In this document: piece after piece, positions 1 to 11,425 of the stretch
Layout: every line of letters starts with the position of its first letter
Numbering within the stretch: position 1 is the first letter of the stretch
Source: Metarhizium brunneum
Taxonomy: Eukaryota; Ascomycota; Sordariomycetes; Hypocreales; Clavicipitaceae
DNA: 64,000 bases
Assembly (NCBI RefSeq): GCF_013426205.1
Contig: NC_089427.1
Coordinates: 2,108,001 to 2,172,000 of the forward strand
Direction of reading: 5' to 3'
Position numbers and translations under genes: made by a program
Notes under the pieces: generated by a model
The model's database searches: none
Told to the model about the DNA's origin: nothing
The model's input: the letters and a program-made list of their open reading frames with translations, nothing else

Positions 1-792
1 CGCACCGCGCCCGCGTGCCGCGGCACCGTCGCCACGCTCAGGCACATCCTCCGGCACGAAGGCCTCACCGCACTCTGGAAGGGCAATGTCCCCGCGGAGC
101 TGCTCTACGTCTGCTACGCCGCCATACAGTTCACCACGTATCGCACCACGACGCTGTTTCTGCAGACGGCCCTGCCGACAAGGCTGCCCGACGCGGCCGA
201 GAGCTTCATCGCGGGCGCGTCCTCGGGCGCCCTCGCCACCTCGATTACGTATCCTCTCGACTTGCTGAGGACGAGGTTTGCCGCCCAGGGCCGCCGCAGG
301 ATATACACCTCCCTGAGGAGCGCCGTGCGCGACATCAGGCGGGACGAGGGGTACCGGGGCTTCTTCCGGGGCATCAGCCCTGCGCTGGGCCAGATCGTGC
401 CCTTTATGGGCCTCTTCTTCGTCACGTACGAGGGGCTGCGGATCCAGCTGTCGCGCTTCAACGTGCCGTGGGGCGGCGAGGACGCCACCGCCGGTGTTGT
501 CGGCAGCATCGTGGCCAAGACGGCCGTGTTTCCCTTGGACCTGGTCCGGAAGAGGATACAGGTCCAGGGCCCGACGAGGACTCGCTACGTCTACGGCGAC
601 ATACCCGAGTACACGAGCGCCCTGCGAGGAATCGCCGCCATTGCACGCACAGAGGGACTTCGCGGGCTGTACAAGGGCCTCCCCATCAGCCTGATAAAGT
701 CTGCGCCCGCTAGCGCTGTCACCGTGTGGACATATGAGCGCAGTCTCAAGCTGTTGATGAATCTCGATGCAAGTCGAGAGGCTCAATTATAA
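1..792 (+). CDS. TPC1: Mitochondrial thiamine pyrophosphate carrier, 3' part
   Basis: The frame is open from base 1 to the TAA at 790-792, so the 5' end lies outside the window. The 263 visible residues cover the end of the first and the whole of the second and third mitochondrial carrier repeats. Both later repeats show the carrier signature: PLDLLRTR near residue 84 and PLDLVRKR near residue 178 of the visible part. Each is followed by the G-[FL]-x-x-L/F-Y-[RK]-G half of the motif ([14 protein letters not shown]). The overall sequence resembles fungal Tpc1, which imports thiamine pyrophosphate into the mitochondrial matrix for the 2-oxoacid dehydrogenases. No intron is needed in the visible part. 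The carrier family is certain; the substrate rests on resemblance, and a related coenzyme A or nucleotide carrier is the alternative. Confidence 0.8.
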   Translation, partial: RTAPACRGTVATLRHILRHEGLTALWKGNVPAELLYVCYAAIQFTTYRTTTLFLQTALPTRLPDAAESFIAGASSGALATSITYPLDLLRTRFAAQGRRRIYTSLRSAVRDIRRDEGYRGFFRGISPALGQIVPFMGLFFVTYEGLRIQLSRFNVPWGGEDATAGVVGSIVAKTAVFPLDLVRKRIQVQGPTRTRYVYGDIPEYTSALRGIAAIARTEGLRGLYKGLPISLIKSAPASAVTVWTYERSLKLLMNLDASREAQL

Positions 793-1060
793 TGTCTAGG
801 ACGGAAGAACTTGTATATAGAAACCTGTATTGAACCTTTCCCTCCCCCTTTCCTAGTCCGTTCTACTCGTCCCTTGTTCTATCCTAGTTGGAGGGGGATG
901 GGGGGGATATTTGTATAGAATAGCGAGCACACGGCGTAATTTAATCCTCTTTTAATGTTTATACCCCAAACAAAGCACCATATAGACAAGCGGGATATTT
1001 CTTCATGCTGAGAAGAAGTAAAAAGATAAACAAGAAACAAACCAAAATGACTCTTGCAGC

Positions 1061-2563
1061 TCACGGTTTATACTCTGTCCAAAAGGCCTTATCATTCTTC
1101 TTGTTGACTGTGTCGGCGCGCGAAACGCAGGCTTCAATCTCCTGCCAGAACCGGGCGACGTCCACACTTCTAGGTATTCTGACGCCTTCCTCTCCGGCAG
1201 GCAAGGCCTTGGCAATGGTGCGCCCTGTCTGTTTGGTGCCCGCCCTGGCTTCTTCAAAGGTCCCCTCCGTGACGATGGTCACATCGAAGCGCTCGTTGTG
1301 CTTGGGGTGTGTGCTCTTCTTTTCGTGCCACTCTGAAAAGGGGATCTCGTCGGACGTCCCGATGAGAACCGCAGCGACGGCGATGGGGTCGTGCAGCGGT
1401 GGCCCTTCTGCGATGCCGAAGACGTTCCTGCTGGGATATTAGTGGTTTTTCGCGCCGGCGTCCAGGAGAGCAGTACAACATACGCATATGTTTCCGCGAA
1501 GAAATATAATAATTCGACGAGCATATCTCTCAAGGTCGTCTTACCCTTGCCCTCGTTATTGCCGCCCGGCCCGTACAGTAGCATGTTTCGCACGTCGTTT
1601 GTGGCCAGAACCTGATGGGTTAGATCGAGCGGCACCAGCGTCGTCTTCTTGGCGACCTCCTTGTTATGGAACACTTCGGCGGCTGCCTCGGGGTCGATGA
1701 GGATGTTGAACTCTGCCCAGAACCCGATGTTGCCGATGCGGTCCTTGTCATCGGCGTGGCCCAGTATGGCGTCTGAGAAGCCCTCTCCCAAGGAGCCGCC
1801 CATGATGCTGATTCCCTTGATGCGGGATATGATCTGGGGGTACCTGCGCAACAGGACGCCGATGTTGGTGAGGGAGCCAGTGGCCACGAGCCACGCTGTC
1901 TCCTCTGGCTGGGCCATGAGAGCCTCGAACATGGCTTCAACAGCATCCTTCTCGACAGGCTCGCATTCTGGCTTGGGTAGCAGAAAGGTTCCCTCTAGAC
2001 CGGATTCGCCATGGACTTCGGGGGCATGAACAGCAGGGCGTTCTAGGGCCTTGGCGGCGCCTCGGTAAAGGGGAACTTGTTTCTCTTTGCCAATGGCTGT
2101 GAGGACAGACGCGGCATTCCAGGTGGTATGGCTGTTTTTTATTTTTGTTTCATGTTAGGAAAAAACAGGGTTGATATCGGGGTATGCGCTTGATACTCGG
2201 CCGGGACTTGCCTTAGCGATGCGTTTCCAAAGACTGAAGAAACGCCGAGTAGGTTGATGCGAGGATGGTATGCTGCCAACAGTATGGCGAATACGTCCTG
2301 CAAGAGAAGCAGCAATGTCAGCATTGCCAATTGTGGAAAGATTCAACAAGCCATTGTCGAGAATGCACTCTGCTCAACCACATAGCCTGACCAATCATGA
2401 CGATTGATGGTGTTTCTTTGGACAGGTGAGACAATGCAAGTGTCCATCAGGAAACTAGAGAGACGGCGGCAAGGAAGCGGCTAGAACAATGACATGGAAT
2501 GATACGTACGTCATGGCCCGGGTCACAGTCCAACCACACAGGGATTTGGGAAGAGACGGTCAT
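1061..2563 (-). CDS. Inosine-uridine preferring nucleoside hydrolase
   Basis: Four exons (2563-2510, 2297-2212, 2131-1484, 1430-1061) join to 385 residues. The first exon ends in the DxDxxxDD calcium-binding fingerprint of the family (DCDPGHD, completed by the D that opens exon 2). Exon 2 carries a typical LLGVSSVFGN stretch. Exon 3 has the VATGSLTNIG and GISIMGGS blocks and exon 4 the GPPLHDPIAVA block that supplies a late active-site His/Asp. The enzyme hydrolyses ribonucleosides to base and ribose in nucleoside salvage. Intron 1 is long (212 bp). Intron 2 (2211-2132) has a GC donor in the context AAG|GCAAGT, and no GT donor nearby keeps the frame. Intron 3 (1483-1431) starts GTATGT. The start is the only ATG giving the fingerprint. 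No signal peptide is seen. Confidence 0.88.
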
Positions 2564-3527
2564 GTTGTACTCGGCAGATATTGGTCAAGTTCGTCTAGAC
2601 ACGGGTGAAGCGAGATTGTACAGAAGCCACCCTTCAATTTGAGAGTCGGTCATTCAACGGGATGTAATCTAGCAAACAGCCCAACCCAAAACGCCTTGTA
2701 CCAGATGATGTTTGGGAAAAGATAATGTAAAAGGGAGAAGCGAGGAGGGAGGGAGCTAAGGGCCGGTATTTAAGACTCTGAGATCAGATGGATGGGTGAA
2801 TGCTGCAAAGCTGTTGTGCAGTCGTTGCATCCGGCTGCCGCCCTCCGATACAGACCCGATGCAACAACGGGGCCGTCAGGCTTCCCCACAAAACAGGCAG
2901 GTACCAGGAGTAGTAATATGTTGTAATATGTACATATACATACAGGCATCCATGCGGGGTCCCGCAATGTTTCCACGCGCTTTCTCACCTTGAATGTGCG
3001 AAAGTGTGTTGGAGGCACCGAATTTAGGTCATGGCCAATCAAAAATCCAAGTTTCTGTAATTTCCCGAGTTATCAAGACTTGCATTTTGCTCATCATCGT
3101 CCAGCAAACACAGGGGTTTGGTAAGCGGCTTACTTGTTTCGGGGGCCATTGCCACTGTTTGTAGCCTTTGTACGGCCCACTCGGCGTCATGTGGTCAATT
3201 GCTCGTCTCCAACTCGTCAAGGCTCCCGCGGGGCTGACTTTACTTGTGATTGTTTGTGCAGTCGTCCCCGACTTTGCACACTGTCTTGTACCCATTGGCA
3301 AGTGGGGTTTTCCTTTACAGTGGAAGTCCACTTAGTTGCCAACGGGTATGTCAAGATCCAACCATCTGGGATCTCTGGGGAGTGGCTTACATACATTATC
3401 CGTTTCTTCTTTTCATCTTCATACGAACATTGTCGTTCACCAGTATGCAAACTATTGTTTACATTTCAGCGTAGGATTGATTTATTGGTTGGTTAATTGA
3501 TCACCTATTGAAACATCATCATCATCG
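2564..3527. other. Intergenic, upstream of the nucleoside hydrolase
   Basis: 964 bp between the start of the nucleoside hydrolase and the stop of the RED gene. It should hold the hydrolase promoter and the RED 3' UTR. Only short unconvincing reading frames are present; no RNA gene or repeat recognised. Confidence 0.6.
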
Positions 3528-5181
3528 TCATGATGCTGCCTTCCGGGACTCCATCATCCGAAGAAAATCTGCAGCGTTGTTTTTATCGACCTTGCGCTTC
3601 TTTGGACCTCTTTTGCGTTGGCTTCGTGCATTCCGGCTATGGCCTCCTTCGCTATTATCATCTTCACCCCATGACGCGAGTTTGTGGTCTTCAAAGTCCT
3701 CTTCGTCTTCGTATCTGCTGGTGCCAAAGCCCATGTCAAGGTCGTCATCGTCCCGTTGAGACATTTGTAATAACTTTCTTCTTCGCTCTTCAGCTGCCAC
3801 GGCATTTTGACGGGACTCCTCGTCGTCGTCTTCTGTCTCAATCGGACGTAGTGCCGCTGCCTTCTTGATAGCCGCCATGATGGCTGGGTCCGACATGGAG
3901 GGCGCTCGTTCTCCCTCTTCCTCGGAAATGAGGCGTGTCTTGGAATCTTGAAAGTAGTTTCTGGGGCCTGTTTGCGGTATCCGCGGTGGCGGCATTGAAT
4001 CTGGTGCTGTCAGCTTGTCCCGTGGGACGCCATTTCCAGCTGTTGTCTGCTCTGTCATTTCCGAATCCGAATCCGAGCCCGACTCTGAACCATCTATTTC
4101 GGCCAGTGGATCGTAGTCATCTCCCACGTCATCGAAAATATTAACTTCTCCGTCATCCTCAGCCGCTGGTTCTTCCTTTGTTCTAAATTGCTCGGGGACT
4201 TCCATGCCCAATGGCTTTGCGTTCTTGTCGGGCATTGGCAATATGTCTTTTGACTCCTCTTCTTCCCCAGGCCTCAGTTTCCGAACTTTTCGTTTCTCAT
4301 GTCCGTCGGCGTCAACGATAATCAGTACTTCCCGACCTTTGTTATCTACTTCTATGCGCGTGCCGAGTTTCTGTGTCGTTCCGATCTTGCGGAATCGATC
4401 ACCCAAACTGGGTTCAGCTTGTGCCTTGGCCGCTGCCCTCGCCGCCTTCATATCCGCCAAGATTTGGTTTCTTGTCCTCTTCTTTCCCGCTGCAACTGTA
4501 GATAGTTGGCCTTTCTTGTCAGTTTTTTCCTTTTCGATCGCATGAATCTCTTGTGATTCGAGCATGTCAAAGGCATCATCCACATGTGTGTCATCTTCTT
4601 GGGCCCCTGAATTTGTTGACCCAGATGGCTTCTCGTTGTATACGTCTTCCCCCTTTCTTACTCGCTCAAGAAGCTTAAAATCCAGTCCCTTGACTAAATG
4701 TGTACTCTCCAAGTCACCCCCTGCAATCTGAAATCGTAGCTTCTCATATGTCCCCTCGTCAATTTCTTCCTTCTTGTACGATTCTTCGAGGGCCCCTAGT
4801 CTCGCTTCTCGGTCATCAATTTCGGCAGTCGCCCGATTTCGCGCGCGGTCGACATAACCCTCTGCGAGCCTGACGCCTTTGGGTGCCGAGGTTCTAACTT
4901 TTTTCTGTGGCCGCTCAGACTGGTTGCGTTCGGCAAGCTGTCGAGCAAAATCGCTTTGATGGCCTGCAACAGATCGCCTATACTTTGATTAAAATACAAC
5001 TTCACGGTACCTTGGGCGAGACGGGCACTCACGGTGTCATGGGCATGCTGGATCGTTGCCGGGATCCAAGAGCTGTGCCTCCACCACTGGGTTTTGCGGC
5101 GGGAGGAGAAGGGTCATTTTTTGAGCCGGATGCTTGCTTCGAATTGGCAAGCATCAGCTTGCGGAACTGCTCGTTGTTCAT
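3528..5181 (-). CDS. RED/IK-family spliceosome protein
   Basis: Two exons (5181-5033 and 4953-3528) give 524 residues. The N-terminal half matches the RED-like N-terminal domain: FRKLMLANSK at the start, DFARQLAERN just after the intron, then LAEGYVDRARNRATAEID and the GGDLESTHLVKGLDFKLLER block. RED (IK, plant SMU2) is a component of the spliceosomal B complex that works with SMU1 and acts in the nucleus. The C-terminal half is acidic and low in complexity, with KR-rich clusters near the end that could be nuclear localisation signals. The intron (5032-4954) starts GTGAGT. The only in-phase acceptor I find ends CAAAG rather than the CAG ten bases upstream, so that junction is less certain than the rest. 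Confidence 0.85.
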
Positions 5182-5734
5182 GATGGCGCAGGCCGGCAAT
5201 CAGCCAACTTGCCAGTGACGGAGGCTGCTTTGATGTGCAAAGAGGAGAGATTTCATCCTCGTCGTATGTAGAAGGGCTGGAAGGTCTGCCTGGCCAGGAA
5301 GAACTTGTCTCTGGCCTCCAGACTCTCGGTGCACAGCGTCAAGTATCTAGGTACGTACTCCGTACTCTGTACTTACAAAAGTTACGGAGCAAGCCACATG
5401 CAGCAACCAGTCACGGGATGACGTGTGAGAGGCGCGGTGCCAGTTCTCCACTATACACGGTCTCCCACCCCTGCAAGTTGCCATCGTGCACTCATGTTCA
5501 TCAACATCACGCCGTTTCTTCCATTTCGAAAGCAACATTTTTGGATATCTCTCCTCGACTAACGCCTCGCGCCACGCAATAAACCAAGTCGCGTGAAATA
5601 ATGGCGCATAGTATCTCAACACTCGCGACGAAAACATGACCACTCGGATCATGATCGAACCACACGTTGCCAGACTTGCTCTTCTTTCCGAACCACACTT
5701 CCGGGCATAGCGGATACAATTCGCCACACTCACG
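5182..5734. promoter_or_regulatory. Divergent promoter region between RED and REV1
   Basis: 553 bp shared by two divergent genes. It contains one of the recurring ACTCCGTA-type motifs, tacgtactccgtactctgt, at 5352-5370, and a TTACGGAGC variant near 5382. No clear TATA box. Confidence 0.5.
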
Positions 5735-8700
5735 ATGGGCAGCGTATTGGAAAAGAATTCGTCTCTGGTGCGCAAGAGGATAGAAGATCACAAGTTTCAA
5801 GATGAGGAGGGTGACGAGTATGAGGGCAGCAAGTTTGGTGGATTTGGCGACTACTTCCGCCGCAAGAAGATTAAGCTGCAGAATCTCGACGCCGATCTGC
5901 GTGCCGCTTCTGACAAACCTCAGATTTTCAAGGGAATAGTTGCTCATATTACCGGCTATACTCAGCCGCCCCTGCATGTGTACGCCCTCTGCCGTGTCAC
6001 TCCCGGTTTGACCTGTGCTGACTCGAATGTAGCCTTCATCGCGAAATCGTGGAGCACGGCGGCGGCTTCATTCAATACTTGGACTCGAAGACAATGGCTA
6101 CCCATATCATTGCTTCCACTCTACCTCCGAAAAAGAGCGTTGATTTTGGCCGATACCGGATCGTCAAACCCGCATGGATCGTGGACTCGGTGGCCGCTGG
6201 CAAGTTGATGCCATGGGGCGATTATCGTGTGCTGGATGAAGGACCGAGACAAAAGGTCCTAAGATTTGATGATGAACGAGGCATGACGCAGGCCAGTCCA
6301 GAAGCTAGGCGGGGATACAAGGAGCAGACCGACAATAGCTTCTACACATCACAGTTCAAGTCGTCTACAACCGATCCCAGTCAGTCTTTGAGCCGATTCG
6401 GAGAAGAGACACCAACTCCATCAAAGCCCTCAGTTTCGCTCGCTTCCAACGAACAACAGAAACCGGCCGATAGATGCCAATATCTGATGACGTCTCCCAA
6501 ATCCTACCTCTGCAGAAACATGGAAAGCCAAGGTGTAGTGACACCCACCCGCCATGACACCCAGAATCATAAAGTTATGGGACCTCCAGAACAAAGTCGT
6601 GGAGTAGTCGATACTAGGAGTCCCTCTCCAGTTGCGGAGCCAGCCAAAGAAATGACGTCTGAGGAGCACAATGCTTGGTTGTTATCAGACCCCCGTTTAC
6701 GCAAGTCATCGACAGCAAACCCCGAGTTTCTCAAGCAATTTTACTCCGAAAGCCGACTGCATCATCTCTCCACCTGGAAGGCAAGCCTAAAGTCAGCAAT
6801 GCAGCGACTAGCTGCCGAGAAAGGGTTGACGCAAAGGATGTTTAAAAAGAAGCCAGGCGCGCGGGGCTACATTATGCACGTTGACTTTGACAGTTTTTTT
6901 TGTGCTGTATCGCTGAAGAAACATCCCGAGTATGCCGACAAACCTACCGTTGTGGCACACAGCAGTGGTCCAGGGTCTGAAATTGCAAGCTGTAATTACC
7001 CAGCTCGCGAATTCGGAGTCAAAAATGGAATGTGGATGAAACGGGCTACAGAGCTGTGTCCTGATCTCAAAGTTTTGCCATACGACTTTCCCGCGTACGA
7101 AGAAGCTAGTCGGTTGTTTTATGACTCAATTTTGTCTATCGGAGGAGTCGTGCAGAGCGTCAGTGTTGACGAGGTTTTGATAGACGCTACTGCTGTTGTG
7201 TACTCTACGTCGGACTCCCAGGGCATTGGCATTGATGAAGGAAATGTCTGGCGAGAACAGGAGAAGGCAGATGAGATTGCTGCAAGGCTCAGAGAGAGCA
7301 TCAAAACCAAAACCGGATGCGATGTTTCTGTTGGCATCGGTGGTAACATTTTACAGGCCAAAGTCGCGCTGCGAAGAGCCAAACCAGCCGGGCAATTTCA
7401 GCTCAAGCCAGAGAGTGTCCTGGATATCGTGGGCGAATTGACAGTCGAGCAACTACCTGGCGTTTCTCACAGCATCGGCGGAAAGCTTGAGGAGCTGGGA
7501 ATCAAATTTGTCAAAGACGTTCGGACCGTGTCAAAGGAGCGTCTTGCTGGTGCCCTGGGACCAAAGACCAGCGAGAAACTCTCAGACTATGCTCGCGGCA
7601 TTGACCGAACGGAGGTTGGAGAGCAGCCACCACGAAAGTCCGTGTCCGCTGAAGTCAGCTGGGGAATTCGGTTCATTAGCCAACAAGAGGCAGAAGAGTT
7701 TGTGTTCAACTTGTGCAAGGAGTTGGAGAAGCGTCTTGTGAATGAGCAGGTCAGGGGCACGCATCTCACCATGAAGATTATGCGAAGATGCCTGGACGCA
7801 CCGTTGGACCCGGCCAAACATCTGGGCCATGGCAGGTGTGACACTTTCAACAAGAGCGCAACATTTGGTGTGGCGACGCACAACTCCGAAACTATTGGTA
7901 AAGAGGCCGTCGCTATCTTGAGATCATTCAAATTTAGTCCTGGTGATTTGCGTGGTCTGGGCGTGCAAATGACCAAACTGGAACCGATCAAGGCACAACA
8001 AGCCCGGCCCACCGAGAGTAGTCAACGGACACTGAACTTTGGTCCGTTTGTAGGTCCCTCTTCCGCGAAGAAGCCATCCCGAACTGAGGCCATTGATGAT
8101 ATCGAAAGCCCGCAAAGGCCGAAGCGATCTCCTGGCCATGGCATAGACACGGATCCTATTGCCGATGATCCACTGACGCCTCGCAAGCCAAAGGTTCACC
8201 CTGCTATGGCACTGTCAAAGGCCGCACAGGAAGATGCCAAAGCCAACACTCCGTTGAATGTATCCGGGACTCAGTTTATTCTCCCTAGTAACCCGGATCC
8301 CGCCGTCATTTCTGAATTGCCGAATGACATCAGGAGTAGGTTAATGGGTCAGCGATCCCGACAGAGTCCTGCTCCAGAAGTACCAAGATTGGAAGGCCCT
8401 GCATCTATGGAGGCGCTGCTCCCTTCACAGATCGATGCGGACGTCTTCAACGCTCTTCCTGATGATATGAAAGCCGAAGTCCTGGCCACGTATGGACGAA
8501 GACCTGCTGTACCCCAATCTCCACGGAGAGACCAACATCTTGTACAGCCACGGAAGCAAACGACGCCTACCAAACAAGGTGGCATCCGGAGCATATTTGG
8601 CAAGGTCCAGCGTCAACGAGATGCACAGACCGGGGTGGTTCAGACAAACTTCAGGACACTCAGGCCAGGGTCTGAGAGCCCCATCGTGGAAGAAATTGAG

Positions 8701-9207
8701 GAGCTGGACGCCGAGTTCCTCGCCGAGCTGCCAGAGGATGTGCGCAAGGAAGTAGTTGCTGACCACCGCCGCCGAAGAATGGCCCTCCGATCAGGCCTCG
8801 ACGCTCCACCGCGGAGACACGCTACTTCAGATACAGAGAGTGTCTTGCCTGGTGGTCAGAGGAAGATAACCTTTCCCGCCCCTCCGCGAAAAGTAGCGTT
8901 TGCCAGCTCAGGAGTCACCTCGACACGAGAAGTCAAGGACATGCTTGATGCCTGGCACACCCAGACACGGCATGATGGGCCACACAGTAGTGATGTAGAG
9001 GTATTTGACAAGTACCTGCAAAAGGTAGTCAAGGAGGAGCGAGACCTTGAAAAGGTCGTCATTCTCATCAAGTGGCTGCATATCCTTGTGGAACAGGATG
9101 GAAGTCCGGGAAGGGGACAGGAATCATGGCGCGAAGCTGCAAAACAGGTCGAAAGTGCTGTGCAGGCTGCTGTAAAGGAGCGGGGATTCGGGCCATTGGA
9201 TATTTAA
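5735..9207 (+). CDS. REV1: DNA repair protein REV1 (Y-family polymerase, deoxycytidyl transferase)
   Basis: Two exons (5735-5979, 6033-9207) give 1139 residues, a usual length for fungal Rev1. Order of domains: an N-terminal BRCT (about 62-155, with ITGYTQPP and THIIAS), a linker, then the Y-family catalytic core. The core has HVDFDSFFCAVSL (metal-binding D366) and SVDEVLID (D461, E462), and later palm, finger and little-finger segments. Three ubiquitin-binding-motif-like helices centred on LP follow at about 844, 890 and 981, then the C-terminal domain that docks other translesion polymerases. Rev1 inserts dCMP opposite abasic sites and scaffolds Pol zeta in the nucleus. The intron donor GTACGC leaves two bases that phase exactly with the GAATGTAG acceptor. 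All catalytic residues are present. Confidence 0.95.
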
Positions 9208-9334
9208 CTCATGACTTGATGACAACCATTGTAGATTTTGTATTAGTATACTGAGTAGTAGGCCACCCTCAAGGCCAATGGACCGGGAAACGTCTCACTT
9301 TATCACGTATCTTCGGCAGGGTATTCCAAGCGTT

Positions 9335-9361
9335 TGTGTGAGTGTGTGTGTATATATATAC
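9335..9361. repeat. GT/TA microsatellite
   Basis: A run of GT followed by TA dinucleotides just after the REV1 stop, in non-coding DNA. Simple sequence, no function implied. Confidence 0.8.
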
Positions 9362-9878
9362 CTAACCATCCTCATGGGAGGTCCTTCGCTTGCTGGGTGA
9401 CAAAAAGAACCTGTTGGACCCAACTTGGGTGGTTGAAGCCGACGTAGAGGAAGAGCGCTCTGCATCGTCGCTATTTTCCACTTCGGCGGAATTAATGTTC
9501 GCAGGCGGTCTTTGTTGAGATGGATTCAAGGCGTCAGACGCCTGGCCATGATTTGATGCAACGAGAGAAGGAGGCCCAGGACAAAAAGACATGGAGGCAC
9601 ACCAGGTGCCTTTCCCGCTTCGTGGTTGCCGTTCACAAGTGGGCACGCAGGAGCAGGGCCGTCGGCGCCTTCCTCCTCAAACGGTTTCTCATGTTTCCAC
9701 GACTTCCAGGCAGTATCCCACATTTTCGGTTCCAAATCCCCCGCCTGGTCCAGGTCTTCTCAACATTTTCGTATCAAGGCGAAGGAACACTGAAATCTTC
9801 TGTGACATGTTTCGACAGGTCGCAGGCTTGGTTAGCGGCAAGCTTGGCCCTACTCTCATCGTGCACGTAGTGAGGCTC
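9362..9878 (-). pseudogene. Degraded coding relic, family not recognised
   Basis: Read on the minus strand, protein-like sequence runs through three frames. From 9878 comes a stretch with EPHYVHDESRAKLAANQACD, stopped by TGA where a CGA would continue the frame. Next comes a stretch with KMWDTAWKSW and KPFEEEG in a second frame. Last is a Ser/Thr-rich tail ending in SPSKRRTSHEDG in a third. No GT-AG introns of sensible length join the pieces. I infer a gene or the 3' end of one broken by frameshifts and at least one C-to-T stop. I do not recognise the family. It abuts the AT-rich block downstream and the orphan CENP-C gene. An alternative is chance open frames in GC-rich DNA. Confidence 0.35.
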
Positions 9879-10394
9879 TGTCAGACGTCACTGTGTTACA
9901 CAAGGGCTATGATCACGAGACTTGGGCATCAGGCTCACCGCTGCTTTGATAGAGTTCTTTAGGTCATCTAGGCGTTTAGATAACCAAGGACCTTTAATAC
10001 TAAAGAATGTTGTTAATAGCTATAATTACTAGAAAAAGCAAAGATGGTATCAAAGTAATTACTGAAACCTTTTAGTAAATAAGGTGAGGCCTCTATTGAT
10101 TACCGTGGTCAACGTGCCTACGAAAGCCTGACACCCAATAAGGGAGAGAATATGCTAGAGGGGCCAACAGTTTACTCCTCACATATGCAGAGTCCTCACT
10201 CGTCGTCCTGCTGCCTAGCAGTATTCGCTTTTGGCTTCCATCTATTTTCTTGGACTCAGCCGCCCACACCAAAAGCAATATCACTAGCGCAAGCATGACC
10301 AATAACCAGAAACAGTGAAGAAACAGAGGAGAAGAAAAAAAGGCCCTCCCGCTTCCGTTACCGAGATCAAATAAGACAACTGTTTCCGGGCACG
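9879..10394. other. AT-rich block and upstream region of the CENP-C-like gene
   Basis: About 130 bp (9955-10085) is strikingly AT-rich for this window, full of TTTAGTAAATA-like words, as in old repeat-induced point mutation or a decayed mobile element. No terminal repeat or transposase can be read. The remainder should hold the promoter of the next gene. Confidence 0.4.
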
Positions 10395-11099
10395 ATGGAT
10401 AGCATCACCCATCAAATTTCCGAGTATGCCCGGCGGGTAGAACACACAGAGGAACCACTGGTGGGACAAGACGTGCCTCTTACCGAGTATCAACTCGTCA
10501 TAAGGGGAGGCCCGACAAGTCAGCCAGAGACAGAGTCCAAGTCGAACGGCAACGTTGAACCGGCCGCCCATGACCAAGACTTGGACGCTTGGGAGACAAA
10601 CGAAGGCACGGTCCGCGCCAGCGTCGTCGTCTGGCAGCCAAGTTACCAACTCCAACTCTGGCCACCGATCGAAGCCATCGAGGTTGATATTGCAGACGAG
10701 CAGATTGCTATATCGGCCAGCGCGATCGAGACTTGGGAAATCCCAGGGGCCACCTTTAGCTACGCCAAAACCCTTCACACGCCGTACATGGGCGCGGGCG
10801 TGGTGGATATCCCCCCCGGCGGCGAGAAGAGAACCAAGAACGCAAGGATGATGCAAATGGTGTTTTTTGTGCATTATGGAAAGGTCTTGGTGACGGTCCA
10901 CCAGACCAGGTTTCGAATCTCGACTGGTGGCATCTGGACTGTGCCTAGGGGTGAGTTTCTGTTCGGCCCGGGATTATGTATAGGTGCCGAGGTGTGCTGA
11001 TTGCTTCTAGGGAATTATTATGGCATTGTGAATGACGGTGAAGGTCCTGCGAGGATCTTCTTCTCGCAGGCGTGCGAAACCATGCCCGAGACTTTGTGA
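10395..11099 (+). CDS. CENP-C/Mif2-like cupin protein, C-terminal domain only
   Basis: Two exons (10395-10950, 11011-11099) give 214 residues. Residues from about 70 to the end match the C-terminal region of fungal CENP-C (Mif2): a VVVWQP segment, YAKTLHTPYMGAGVVDIPPG, MQMVFFVHYGKVLVTV, FRISTGGIWTVPRGNYYGI and ARIFFSQACE. In Mif2 this cupin fold dimerises the protein at the inner kinetochore. What is missing is the rest of CENP-C. The 1.2 kb upstream to REV1 holds no N-terminal region and no CENP-C motif for nucleosome binding, and usual fungal Mif2 is several hundred residues longer. So this is a truncated or derived paralogue, not the essential kinetochore gene. The intron (10951-11010, GTGAGT donor, CTTCTAG acceptor) preserves the frame, which argues against a dead copy. 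Confidence 0.8.
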
Positions 11100-11425
11100 T
11101 GATACATGACCAGCTCTCTAGGTATCTCCGTATTATGCAGATCCTCTAGTGAGTTTAAAAGTTGCATGTCAGGGAACTTTTGTCTTTTTTGTGTATCCTT
11201 TCTGCCCATCATGTTGTCCTTTGGGTAGACATGGTCGACTTCCAGGCCTGGTACTCCGTAGTTAGTCTCATGGTCCTGTCTCGGCCCGTCGAAGCAATGT
11301 TCTCCCTTGTTCTTGTTTGCAGGCGCTACTATATACAATACAACATCCCGCCTCCCAAGTACCATGCACACCCAGTGGTAAATATGCTTCATGCAGAAAC
11401 CCGTCGAGCTCGAGAGCTAAGACTC
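11100..11425. other. Convergent intergenic region
   Basis: 326 bp between two gene 3' ends. It contains a gtactccgtag motif at 11251-11261. Nothing else recognised. Confidence 0.5.
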
